Assembly (NCBI GenBank): GCA_028703445.1
Contig: JAQVMW010000001.1
Location: 177,853-241,852 of the forward strand
Source of the DNA: Candidatus Peribacteraceae bacterium
GTDB lineage: Bacteria > Patescibacteriota > Gracilibacteria > Peribacterales > Peribacteraceae
DNA: 64,000 bases
Direction of reading: 5' to 3'
Shown: piece by piece, positions 19,155 to 27,640 of the stretch
Layout: every line of letters begins with the position of its first letter
Position numbering within the stretch: the stretch's first letter is position 1
Program-made: the position numbers and the translations under genes
The notes under the pieces: generated by a model
Told to the model about the DNA's origin: nothing
Database searches by the model: none
The model's input: the letters and a program-made list of their open reading frames with translations, nothing else

Positions 19155-20696
19155 ATGACCATCGCAAAAATCAGAGAGGCGCTCTCGCGCCCGGCCGTGC
19201 TCTTCGGCCTCTTGGTCCTCCTCTTGAGTTACCTCACGTACTTCCAGAACTACAGCTATCCGCCGCAGCTGTTCTGGGACGAGAACTACCACATCGCCAG
19301 TGCCCAGAAGTATCTGAATGGCGTGTACTTCATGGAGCCGCATCCCCCGCTCGCCAAGCTCCTCATCGCACTCGGGGAGAAGATCTATCACCCGAATGCC
19401 GCTGCCGATCAATTCATCACAACGGACTACGCACGGGATCTGCCGGAAGGATTCTCCTTCGTGGGCTACCGCTTCTTCCCGGCTCTCCTCGCCTGGCTCA
19501 CGGCACCGGTTCTATTTGGGATTTTCCTGCTTCTCACCCGAAACCCCCAGCAATCGACACTGCTCTCATTTCTCTACATTTTCGATAATGCCATCATCGT
19601 GCACTCGCGCGGCGCCATGCTGGAATCCACGCTGCTCTTCTTCATCGCACTCGCCATCCTCGCCTTCCTGCTCCTCCTGGATACCAAGGACAGGCCCAAT
19701 GTGTTCTTTTCCTCCGCAGTGCTCTTCGGAGCGGCCTTCGGCGCGGCGATGACCACCAAAGACACGGCGCTCATCCTAATCCTTCTGGTGCCGTTCCTCT
19801 TGTGGAAGCTGAAGCCGGACTCGTCCGATCCGGCCAACAGCCGGGCGGGCCGACAGATCATTGGGCGGATGCTTGGTGCCATGGGTCTATCTTTTGCCAT
19901 GGTGTTCTGCGGTGTCTGGTACGTGCATTTCGCCATCGGGACGAACGTCAACGCAAGTCTTCCGGATAACGGCTACTACCAGGCATCCGACGAGTACAAG
20001 GTCATTCTGGATCAGGGTCTCACGCGCTCACTCAGCTCCTTCCCGGTTATGCTTCAGGATTCGCTCAAGTTCACTTCGCACTACGCACGCGGCGTGCCGC
20101 GCCTCGATCTCTGCAAGAGTGATGAGAACGGCAGCCCCTTCTACTTCTGGCCGCTCGGCGCCCGGTCCATCAACTTCCGCTGGGAAACTCCCGAAGGCAC
20201 GGAATACCGCTACCTCTACCTACAGGTGAATCCCGTTGTCTGGTGGGTGAGCTTCGCCGCGGTCATGCTCGGCATCGGCATGCTTGTCTCGCAGCTTTTC
20301 TTCCCGTTCAGAGAGCCTCTGAAGTACCGGTTCCTGCTCACGGTTTTCGTCTCGCTGTACGTCTGTTACATGATCGCCATCAGCATGCTCGACCGCGTGA
20401 TGTACCTCTATCACTACTTCCCGCCCCTCTTCTTCGGCTTCATCATTCTTGGGTTGGTTTTTCTGGAGCTGAAACGTTTCTGGACATGGGAATTCAGCGT
20501 ACAGGGAAAGAAGATGGGCCTGCTCATCTTCGGTCTCCTCATCTTCGCCTCGTTCCAGTTCTACCGTCCCCTGACCTACTACCAGCCGTTGACGGATGAG
20601 CAGTTCGCCCGACGCGCCTTCTTCCCGCTGTGGGAGCTGACGTGCGTGAAGTGCGACAAAGTGAGCAGCCTCGTAGTCCCCTGCAAGGAACCATAA
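19155..20696 (+). CDS. PMT-like GT-C glycosyltransferase (protein O-mannosyltransferase family)
   Basis: 513 residues, about 10-12 TM segments. After the first TM comes FWDENYHIASAQKYLNG then FMEPHPPLAKLLIALG, matching the DE-containing first loop and the HPPL(A/G)KLLIA motif of protein O-mannosyltransferases (GT39). RGAMLESTLLF and MTTKDTAL also fit the family. It would use a polyprenyl-phosphate sugar to glycosylate an exported protein or lipid. Expected neighbours are present: a GT2 lipid-sugar synthase ends 4 bp away convergently. Acceptor unknown. Confidence 0.8.
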   Translation: MTIAKIREALSRPAVLFGLLVLLLSYLTYFQNYSYPPQLFWDENYHIASAQKYLNGVYFMEPHPPLAKLLIALGEKIYHPNAAADQFITTDYARDLPEGFSFVGYRFFPALLAWLTAPVLFGIFLLLTRNPQQSTLLSFLYIFDNAIIVHSRGAMLESTLLFFIALAILAFLLLLDTKDRPNVFFSSAVLFGAAFGAAMTTKDTALILILLVPFLLWKLKPDSSDPANSRAGRQIIGRMLGAMGLSFAMVFCGVWYVHFAIGTNVNASLPDNGYYQASDEYKVILDQGLTRSLSSFPVMLQDSLKFTSHYARGVPRLDLCKSDENGSPFYFWPLGARSINFRWETPEGTEYRYLYLQVNPVVWWVSFAAVMLGIGMLVSQLFFPFREPLKYRFLLTVFVSLYVCYMIAISMLDRVMYLYHYFPPLFFGFIILGLVFLELKRFWTWEFSVQGKKMGLLIFGLLIFASFQFYRPLTYYQPLTDEQFARRAFFPLWELTCVKCDKVSSLVVPCKEP

Positions 20697-20699
20697 CGG

Positions 20700-21446
20700 T
20701 CACTGCTGAAATCCTTCGCGCCTGAGGGCCAGAAGATCCCGGAACATGCGGAAAATCACGCCGAGATGTGCTCCGGTCTGCACGCCTTTGAGACGCGGAT
20801 AGTGATGGACCGGTACCGTTTTCCATGGAATACCGAGGCGATGGAGACGGTAGAACATCTCCGCATTGATGAGTGCTCCCGTGGCATGCACGGGCCGGAT
20901 GCGCGGCCACAAATCCCTGCGCCAGACCTTCATGGCGCAGTTGATGTCACGAATCCACACGCCGAGCACGAGGAACGTGAGGATGCCGAACAGCTTGGCA
21001 TTGACCTTGCGGATGAAAGGGTCGGCGCGATGGAGCCGACGCCCCGTGACGAATTGGTATTCCCCGAGGAACGGCAGCAACTTGCTCCAGTCTTCCGCTT
21101 TGAACTGCCCATCACTGTCCATGAAACCGATGAAATGATCCTCTCCGCTACCTCTCTCCCCCCCGGGGGGGAGAGACCGAGTGATGGGGGCATCCATCGC
21201 CGCATCGCATCCCGCCCGCACGGCACTGCCGTAGCCAAGATTACGTTCATGGCGCACAAGACGAATGCGCGAGGTCTCCCCCGCAAGTCTTTGCAAGATG
21301 CCCCACGTTCCATCCGTGGATCCGTCATCCACCGCGACAATTTCCAGCTCAACGCCCTCCTGCGCCCCCCAGGAACGAAGATCTTGGATCGTGCCTTCGA
21401 TGTTGTGCTCCTCGTTGTAGCACGGAAGCACAATGGAGAGACGCAT
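20700..21446 (-). CDS. GT2 glycosyltransferase with in-frame palindrome insert
   Basis: 248 residues. The N-terminus SIVLPCYNEEHNI, VDDGSTDGT and GFMDSDGQF (donor/metal site) place it with dolichol-phosphate mannose synthase-like GT2 enzymes; the C-terminus lacks obvious TM helices. Between the helix SAVRAGCDAA and the strand FIGFMDSD it carries extra residues (~85-100, SLPPGGERGSG) encoded by a perfect 24-bp palindrome at 21153-21176, a repeat-derived insertion. It is divergent from the epimerase gene. ATG 21446 gives the canonical N-terminus, and a -10 TACAGT lies 11 nt upstream. Confidence 0.85.
   Translation of the reverse strand: MRLSIVLPCYNEEHNIEGTIQDLRSWGAQEGVELEIVAVDDGSTDGTWGILQRLAGETSRIRLVRHERNLGYGSAVRAGCDAAMDAPITRSLPPGGERGSGEDHFIGFMDSDGQFKAEDWSKLLPFLGEYQFVTGRRLHRADPFIRKVNAKLFGILTFLVLGVWIRDINCAMKVWRRDLWPRIRPVHATGALINAEMFYRLHRLGIPWKTVPVHHYPRLKGVQTGAHLGVIFRMFRDLLALRREGFQQ
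21153..21176. repeat. perfect 24-bp palindrome inside a GT2 gene
   Basis: TCTCT, seven C, seven G, AGAGA: 12-bp arms with no loop. It is inserted in frame in the GT2 coding sequence just before the FIGFMDSD strand, where homologues normally have only a short loop. Confidence 0.8.
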
Positions 21447-21457
21447 GGGTCGGTGGC

Positions 21458-21463
21458 ACTGTA
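21458..21463 (-). promoter_or_regulatory. -10 box of GT2 gene
   Basis: On the minus strand TACAGT ends 11 nt before ATG 21446, giving a leader of about 5 nt. Confidence 0.4.
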
Positions 21464-21527
21464 ACGATGATACGGGGAATGACGCAATGAAAAGCCCGTC
21501 GGCATGGATCCCTGCCCTCCATCGGGC

Positions 21528-21533
21528 TAGACT
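21528..21533 (+). promoter_or_regulatory. -10 box of epimerase gene (leaderless)
   Basis: TAGACT ends 7 nt before GTG 21541, the codon that begins the canonical Rossmann N-terminus. Confidence 0.4.
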
Positions 21534-21540
21534 GACAATC

Positions 21541-22578
21541 GTGTCCTCAGCACTCGTCACCGGCGGTTCTGGCTTCTTCGGCGGCTTACTCAAGCGCCAT
21601 CTACTGAAGGAAGGATGGGAGTGCGTGAATATCGACCTCGTTTCGGATGATGACCGGCATGCCGCCCTCGTGAGCATTCGTGGCGATATCCGGGACACAA
21701 AGCTTCTGGATGCGATTTTTGGGAAACACCGTTTCGACGCGGTCTTTCACTGTGCAGCGGTTCTCGCCCACGGTTCGCCCGACAAAAATTTCCTCTGGAC
21801 ATCCAATGTGAACGGCACGCGGAACGTCGCCGAAGCGGCCGCCCGGCACGGCGTCACATCCATGACCTACATCTCCAGCAACTGCCTGTGGGGCGAGAGT
21901 ATGGGGCGGCCCATCACCGAAGAGGATCCTCCGCATCCGATCGAACTCTACGGACGCTCCAAGTGGGAAGGAGAGAAAGTGCTGGAACCCTTCCGCAATC
22001 ATCTGAACATCACCACCATCCGCTGCCCGACGATCATGGACGCGGAGCGGCTGGGATTGCTCGCCATCCTGTTCGAGTTCATCGCGGATGGCCGGAAGGT
22101 CTGGGTCGTGGGCAAGGGCGATAATCGCTACCAGTTCATCTACGCCGGTGATCTGATCTCCGCCTGCCTGAAATCCACCTCCCTGACCTCATCCGAAATC
22201 TTCCACATCGGCTCGGATGACGTGAAGTCCCTGCGGGACGTGTACGACTACGTCTGCACGAAAGCGGGAACCGGCGCGCGGACCGCCTCACTCCCCAAAC
22301 TGCCGACCCTGCTTGCTATGCGTGCCGCCTACTGGATGGGCTGCTCTCCGCTCGGCCCCTACCACTACAAGATGATCGCGGAGAGCTTCGAGTTTGATAC
22401 GAGCAAAATCAAGCGCATGCTCGCGTGGCAACCCACACTGCGCAACGAAGAGATGCTCTGGAAAGCCTACGAGTACTTCGCCACCCACCGCGAGGAGCTC
22501 AAACACCGGGAACATGCTTCGGCGCATCGGCAACCCGCGAAGATGGGGATCATCCGATTACTGAAATGGATATCCTGA
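21541..22578 (+). CDS. NAD-dependent sugar epimerase/dehydratase-like
   Basis: 345 residues, extended SDR family. The NAD-binding GGSGFFGG motif begins at residue ~8. The catalytic YGRSKWEGE (YxxxK) is at ~140, with ISSNCLWGES supplying the upstream Ser. It resembles UDP-glucose 4-epimerases and related nucleotide-sugar or sterol-type SDRs; the exact substrate cannot be read from the sequence. It probably makes or modifies a nucleotide sugar for the surrounding transferases. The GTG start at 21541 follows a -10 box and removes an upstream extension that lacks protein-like character. Confidence 0.8.
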   Translation: MSSALVTGGSGFFGGLLKRHLLKEGWECVNIDLVSDDDRHAALVSIRGDIRDTKLLDAIFGKHRFDAVFHCAAVLAHGSPDKNFLWTSNVNGTRNVAEAAARHGVTSMTYISSNCLWGESMGRPITEEDPPHPIELYGRSKWEGEKVLEPFRNHLNITTIRCPTIMDAERLGLLAILFEFIADGRKVWVVGKGDNRYQFIYAGDLISACLKSTSLTSSEIFHIGSDDVKSLRDVYDYVCTKAGTGARTASLPKLPTLLAMRAAYWMGCSPLGPYHYKMIAESFEFDTSKIKRMLAWQPTLRNEEMLWKAYEYFATHREELKHREHASAHRQPAKMGIIRLLKWIS

Positions 22579-22610
22579 TCGTAAGGGTATTCCCGAAATG
22601 AAATATCCGT

Positions 22611-22616
22611 TATGAT
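22611..22616 (+). promoter_or_regulatory. -10 box of GT-C gene
   Basis: TATGAT ends 20 nt before ATG 22637, predicting a short leader of about 14 nt. Confidence 0.35.
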
Positions 22617-22636
22617 GCACAAGAACGCGTTTTTCA

Positions 22637-24418
22637 ATGTCATCGAAATCCTCCCCTCTTCTTCTCTCGATCGGAGCAGCCCTGCTCCTCCTGACCGTAG
22701 GCCTCTACGCTCTGCTCTCCCGTGAAATCACGCCGCGCTTTTCGGATGCACGGTACCGGATCGCCGAAGGCTCGTGGCAGTCGTTCTCCGATAGCCTGCC
22801 CCCGTCGGACAGCGTGCAAAATCTCGACCTGGCATTCTCGCTCACGCTGAACCCTCTGCACGCGCACAATTTCCAAATCCTCGCCGATGATTGCGTAGAG
22901 AAGCTTACGGTCAATGAGCAAGTTGTGGGGCAGGATATCATCCCTTTCTGCGACCTCTTGCACGGCAAGGTGCTGGGTTTGGGGCATCTGCTTCATGCAG
23001 GAACCAATGTAGTGACAATGACCATCCAGAACGTGGGTGGGCCGGCTTCGTACACGTGGCGCATCGCCTGGTGGGATCCGCTGCTGCTCGCAGGGCGCGC
23101 GCTCCTGCTCATCGGGCTCATCGCCGGCGCCGTGCTTCTTTCGAAAGGGCTTGTCCTTTCGCGATGGCAAAACGCGTTCTTCGGCGTGTTCTCTTCCGGG
23201 GTCATCCTGCGTCTGCTGTATGTGTTCGTCACTCCGTATCAGGTACGGGCATACGACGCCGACGGACATCTGGAGTACATCCAATACGTCGCTCAGCACT
23301 TGGCGCTTCCTGCCATCAAAGATGGGTGGGAGTTCTATCAGGCTCCGCTGTACTACGTACTCACGGGGCTTTGGCTCCACGTGGGGAACGCCTACGGAAG
23401 GGCTCTCGCCCTGCTCATCCGCGATACCCAGTGGCTCGCTTGCTTCTCTTCGATCCTCACGCTGGCCGGAATGGGCTGGATCGCCACTCTGCTGTTCTCG
23501 CGCAAGGAAAAGGCGGAGCGCGTGCTCCTCCTCGCCTCACTCGCCGTGCTCCCATCGATCGTGTTCCTCTCGGCACGGATCAACAACGACACCTTCCTCC
23601 TCCTCTGGGAGGTCTTCTGCCTTGGGTTCCTGATCGCGTGGTGGCAGAACGGACGCTGGAAGAACTGGTGGCTCGCCATCATTCTTCTCGCGCTCTCCAT
23701 CCTGACGAAGACGAACGGCCTGCTGCTGGTTCCCATCGCCTTCCTGCTCCTCGCCCTGAAGCGACGCCTTCCCCTGAAAACGAAAGTACTCGTCGGCGCG
23801 GTGAGCCTGCTCCTGCTCACGCTCACCACCGGATGGTTGTTCACCCTGCGCAATGGAGCATCGCTGAACCAGCCCCTTGTGGTGAATACGGGCAACCTGA
23901 GTTCCGCCCTCTACGTCAAAAATACCGTCGAGACCTTCACGGAATTCAATGTGCTTCGCATGGCCGTGTATCCCTACAACAACCCGTGGGACGACGCCTT
24001 CGGGCGCCAGTACTTCTGGGAGTACTTCTTCAAATCCGCATTCTTCGGGGAATTCGATTTTGGTGTTGCCTTGAAGCCCATTGCCTCCGCCATCCTCGTG
24101 TGCGGATTCCTCGCTCTGCTGTACGCCGCGTACGGAGCATGGCTGTGCATTCGTAGGGAAGGACTCCGTACCCTGCCACTTTGGAGTGCCGCCGGCTTCC
24201 TGCTCCTCGGACACGCGCTCCACCGTTACACTTCAGCATTCAGCTGTTCCCAAGATTTTCGCTACTCGCTGCTCGTGAGCGTGCCGGTGCTCTACTTTAC
24301 GATCCGGGGCATCAAACAGATTCATGCGCCGTTCTTGCGGGCGGCGGGGGTGGTGATTCTGCTCGCAGACATCAGCCTGCAGGTGGTGCTCCTGGCAGCC
24401 GTCCTTTTTATATCCTAA
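22637..24418 (+). CDS. GT-C membrane glycosyltransferase, paralogue of the gene at 29.7 kb
   Basis: 593 residues. An N-terminal TM is followed by an extracytoplasmic beta domain (~30-140, with CVEKLTVNEQ and IPFCDLLHGKVLGLG), then about 10 TM segments. The GT-C-like acidic segment YDADGHLEYIQYVAQH is at ~205, followed by GWEFYQAPLYYVLTGL and SARINNDTFLLLW. The gene at 29695-31476 has the same order of motifs and the same length, so the two are paralogues. The N-terminal domain may bind the acceptor; donor and acceptor are unknown. It is probably co-transcribed with the following gene 3 bp away. Confidence 0.75.
   Translation: MSSKSSPLLLSIGAALLLLTVGLYALLSREITPRFSDARYRIAEGSWQSFSDSLPPSDSVQNLDLAFSLTLNPLHAHNFQILADDCVEKLTVNEQVVGQDIIPFCDLLHGKVLGLGHLLHAGTNVVTMTIQNVGGPASYTWRIAWWDPLLLAGRALLLIGLIAGAVLLSKGLVLSRWQNAFFGVFSSGVILRLLYVFVTPYQVRAYDADGHLEYIQYVAQHLALPAIKDGWEFYQAPLYYVLTGLWLHVGNAYGRALALLIRDTQWLACFSSILTLAGMGWIATLLFSRKEKAERVLLLASLAVLPSIVFLSARINNDTFLLLWEVFCLGFLIAWWQNGRWKNWWLAIILLALSILTKTNGLLLVPIAFLLLALKRRLPLKTKVLVGAVSLLLLTLTTGWLFTLRNGASLNQPLVVNTGNLSSALYVKNTVETFTEFNVLRMAVYPYNNPWDDAFGRQYFWEYFFKSAFFGEFDFGVALKPIASAILVCGFLALLYAAYGAWLCIRREGLRTLPLWSAAGFLLLGHALHRYTSAFSCSQDFRYSLLVSVPVLYFTIRGIKQIHAPFLRAAGVVILLADISLQVVLLAAVLFIS
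24411..24416 (+). promoter_or_regulatory. possible internal -10 box
   Basis: TATCCT overlaps the stop of the preceding gene and ends 5 nt before ATG 24422; it may provide an internal leaderless start. Confidence 0.3.
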
Positions 24419-24421
24419 CGT

Positions 24422-27400
24422 ATGAAACGCGTGCCTTCCCGTCTCCGCGCGCACAAACGGACAGTGAAACACTATCCTCAGCAAAAGAAACCCGCACGCT
24501 CCGGTCCCGGACGGCGATGGATACGGCTCTGTGACGGCGGTATGCTCGCCTTCCTGCTCTCCACCCTCTTCCTTTTTTTTGATCCGGTCCCCGCTGGCGC
24601 GCTCGGACTCCGCCTCATGGGGATAGGGTGCGCTTCCGCCGTGTTCCTCGGTGTCTGCGCATGGCGCGGAGGATTGTTCGACTCCCGGCGCTTTTTCTAC
24701 TGGCTCTTCCCGATACTGCTGGTGGGATTGGGCTACCGCCTGTTGATCGCATCGTACGCGCCCGGACACGGGAGTGACCTGGGCCTCAATGAACGCTGGA
24801 TGCGCTCCGCCACCGTGCGCGGCGTCACGCAGTCGTACACGAACCCCCTTGAAGGAGGCAAACCAAACTACCCGCCCTTCTCACTCATGATCTTCGCCGT
24901 CACCGGCCATTTCATCCAATGGCTGTTCCCTGCGGGATTCGGGGTGGGCCAGTACACCAACCGCATCTTCCTGCGGCTCCCGTCGATGGGAGCGGACCTG
25001 CTCACCGCCATCACTCTGGCACTCATCGTATGCAGGGTGTTCCCCCGTCGGTACGCGCTCATCGCCTCCGCCGTGTACGTTTTCCATCCCGCCGTGCTGT
25101 TCGAAACAGCGGTATGGGGGCAGACGGATTCCATTCACACGTTCTTCCTCGTCGCGGCGTTCGCAGCGATCTTCTGGCGGTACTGGATCCTCACTGGTTT
25201 TTTCTTCGCCCTCGCGGTGCTGACGAAGGCGCAAGCGGTCATTCTTGCCCCGGTCTTCGTCCTGCTCTGCATACGCGATTGGAGGGCGGTCGTGAAGCTT
25301 ACTGTGGGCGGGACGTTGAGCGTCTGTGCTGTCGTTGCGCCCTTCGCCGTGCAGAACAGTCTTTCCGAAGTGATCGATGTCTACACCGGTTCCGTCGGGC
25401 ATTTTTCGAAGCTCTCGATGAACGCGTTCAACCTCTGGTGGGTCCTCTTTGGCAAAGAAGCGGGGAAGATGAGTGATACGGTACTCCTTCTCGATACCAT
25501 TTCGTATCGCAACATCTCGATCACACTCTTCGCCGTCGCCGTTGCGCTGATGCTGTGGCTCTACCGACGTCCGCTCCTCCGTCCGGACCGACCGATTGTC
25601 TTACTCCGGACAGGAACGTTGATCATCAGCTGGCTCACTGTGTGCTTTTTCCTGTTCAATACGGAAATGCACGAGCGCTACCTGTTTCCTCTGGTCGCAT
25701 TCGGCTTGCCGCTCGCGTTCTTCGAACGCCGGACAGCGGTGATCTACAGTGCGATGAGTTTTCTCTTCTTCATGAATCTCGCCGGCGCGCACCACTTCAA
25801 TGCGATCGATCGTTGGGTCTTCAATACATTCCCGAACATCGGCCGCACTATTGCCTTCCTCCAGCTCTTCCTCTTCGCATGGTTGTTGCAATACGCGTGG
25901 AATACGGCCCCGCGTCTTCGCCGATCGCGAACCGGAGAACGCCCCGCGGCATTCGCGCGTTTTCTCCTGCGCATGCGCACGTTCGTGGCGATCTGCGTCC
26001 GCCGCTGCCGGGCCGTTCTCTCCTCCCCCATCACGATCTTCTGGCTCATCATCACACTGGGCATCTTCGTCCGTGTCTATAAATTCGGCGCCATCCCGCC
26101 GGGACTGAATCAGGATGAAGCCTCCCTCGCGTACGACGCTTTCAGCCTGCTGAAAACAGGCATGGATCGTTCGGGGTTGTCGTATCCCATCCAGCTCCCG
26201 GCTTGGGGCGGCGGAATGAGCGATACCCTCAGTGCCTACCTCATGATGCCAATCATTGCAGTATTCGGCTTGAACGTGTTTTCCGCACGTTTTCTGAATC
26301 TTCTCGGCGGCATTGCTTCGCTCTTCCTCTTCTACGAACTGGCCAAAAGGCTCGCGTCACGTTCCGGTGCTCTCTTGGGGTTATTCCTCCTCGTCATCTC
26401 CCCATGGCACATCATGGCATCGCGCTGGGGTTTGGGTGCGCATCTCTTCCCGGTCCTTTTCCTGTCCGGGTTTTATCTCTTCATCTGCGCACTTCGGAGA
26501 CCGTGGCTCCTCATGCCCTCGTTCGCGATCTTCGGACTCTCTCTGTACTCCTACGAAACATCCTACTTCGTCGTGCCCGTTTTCCTGATCCTCGCCACGG
26601 CCGTACTCCTCTGGCGCTGGCCTGCCATCCGAGGCGCCGTTCTTCCGGCATTGGGCATCGTGGCGCTCTTCGCCATCCCCATCATCCTCTTCGTCATCAT
26701 CAATGAAGCACAGTGGCCTTCCCTCCATCTCGGATCTCTCACCATTCCGCAGTTCCCCGCCACTCCACGTTTTCACGGAGATACTTCTCTGTCACACAAC
26801 ACGTTGATGTACTTCCGGAGGAACGTACTGGTACTCATGAATATCGTCGTCTTCCAGAAAGAGAAGTGGCTGTGGAACGCCATACCGAACTTCGGAACGT
26901 TCTACCTCTTCAATAATCTCTTCCTCCTGTTCGGTGTCGGTGCTGCAATCCAACGCATTCGCAAAGGCCAGAGAGATTGGATCTTCGTGTTCCTCTGGGC
27001 CATCGTCGCCCTGGTACTCGGCCTGCTCTTCGAGTCCAATGTGAACCGCATCAACGTCCTTTTCTTCCCTCTGTTGCTCCTCGTCCTGCTCGGCATCGAT
27101 CTGCTGCGCCGCACTCCCGTTGTTTTTGCGTTCGCCATCGGAGCGAACATCATCGCATTGCTGTTCTTCGTGCATGCCTATTTCGTCACGTTCCCCGACA
27201 TCATCGGCCCGCACTTCTACGAATCGTTCCATGAGGCTATCGCGTACGCTGCGCAGACGCGGGACGGCACCATCTGCGTCACGACCTCGCATGTCCGTCA
27301 GCCGGAAATCGCTGTCCTCTTCACCGAACGCATGAATCCGAAGGAATACCGGGAAAGCGTAAAGTTCCGGGACGACCGATCGGCCTTCCGCACGTCGAAC

Positions 27401-27562
27401 AGCTTGAGCAGATACGTATTCGGCCTCGCCTCGTGCCCGAAAGACACATCGGCCTACGTCATCCATAATTCGGAAAATGCAAAGTTTCCTTTCGCTTCCT
27501 ACACAATCCAAATCTTTAAAAATTTCTCGGTCGCTATCCGCAAGAATAGCGCTCACAAATGA
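24422..27562 (+). CDS. tandem fusion of two GT-C membrane glycosyltransferases
   Basis: 1046 residues, roughly 20 TM segments. The first half (to ~495) resembles mannosyltransferase-like GT-C proteins: LGLNERWMRS in the first loop, then GGKPNYPPFSLM, FETAVWGQTDSIHTF and LTKAQAVILAP. A basic cytoplasmic linker (~498-521) joins it to a second half (from ~538) of GT39/ArnT type, with PPGLNQDEASLAYDAF carrying the acidic catalytic pair, followed by PWHIMASRW and SYETSYFVVPVF. Each half has a complete GT-C architecture. Two sequential sugar additions in one polypeptide is the natural inference. Confidence 0.75.
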   Translation: MKRVPSRLRAHKRTVKHYPQQKKPARSGPGRRWIRLCDGGMLAFLLSTLFLFFDPVPAGALGLRLMGIGCASAVFLGVCAWRGGLFDSRRFFYWLFPILLVGLGYRLLIASYAPGHGSDLGLNERWMRSATVRGVTQSYTNPLEGGKPNYPPFSLMIFAVTGHFIQWLFPAGFGVGQYTNRIFLRLPSMGADLLTAITLALIVCRVFPRRYALIASAVYVFHPAVLFETAVWGQTDSIHTFFLVAAFAAIFWRYWILTGFFFALAVLTKAQAVILAPVFVLLCIRDWRAVVKLTVGGTLSVCAVVAPFAVQNSLSEVIDVYTGSVGHFSKLSMNAFNLWWVLFGKEAGKMSDTVLLLDTISYRNISITLFAVAVALMLWLYRRPLLRPDRPIVLLRTGTLIISWLTVCFFLFNTEMHERYLFPLVAFGLPLAFFERRTAVIYSAMSFLFFMNLAGAHHFNAIDRWVFNTFPNIGRTIAFLQLFLFAWLLQYAWNTAPRLRRSRTGERPAAFARFLLRMRTFVAICVRRCRAVLSSPITIFWLIITLGIFVRVYKFGAIPPGLNQDEASLAYDAFSLLKTGMDRSGLSYPIQLPAWGGGMSDTLSAYLMMPIIAVFGLNVFSARFLNLLGGIASLFLFYELAKRLASRSGALLGLFLLVISPWHIMASRWGLGAHLFPVLFLSGFYLFICALRRPWLLMPSFAIFGLSLYSYETSYFVVPVFLILATAVLLWRWPAIRGAVLPALGIVALFAIPIILFVIINEAQWPSLHLGSLTIPQFPATPRFHGDTSLSHNTLMYFRRNVLVLMNIVVFQKEKWLWNAIPNFGTFYLFNNLFLLFGVGAAIQRIRKGQRDWIFVFLWAIVALVLGLLFESNVNRINVLFFPLLLLVLLGIDLLRRTPVVFAFAIGANIIALLFFVHAYFVTFPDIIGPHFYESFHEAIAYAAQTRDGTICVTTSHVRQPEIAVLFTERMNPKEYRESVKFRDDRSAFRTSNSLSRYVFGLASCPKDTSAYVIHNSENAKFPFASYTIQIFKNFSVAIRKNSAHK

Positions 27563-27612
27563 CATCTCTTGTATCTTTTCATTCGCACGTGGCAGATCAT
27601 CACAAATAATGG

Positions 27613-27618
27613 TATAAT
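27613..27618 (+). promoter_or_regulatory. extended -10 promoter of the sulfatase-like gene
   Basis: TATAAT preceded by TGG, 22 nt before ATG 27641. It rules out the in-frame starts at 27569 and nearby, which lie upstream of it. Confidence 0.6.
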
Positions 27619-27640
27619 TATTAAAAATACATACCAAAGA

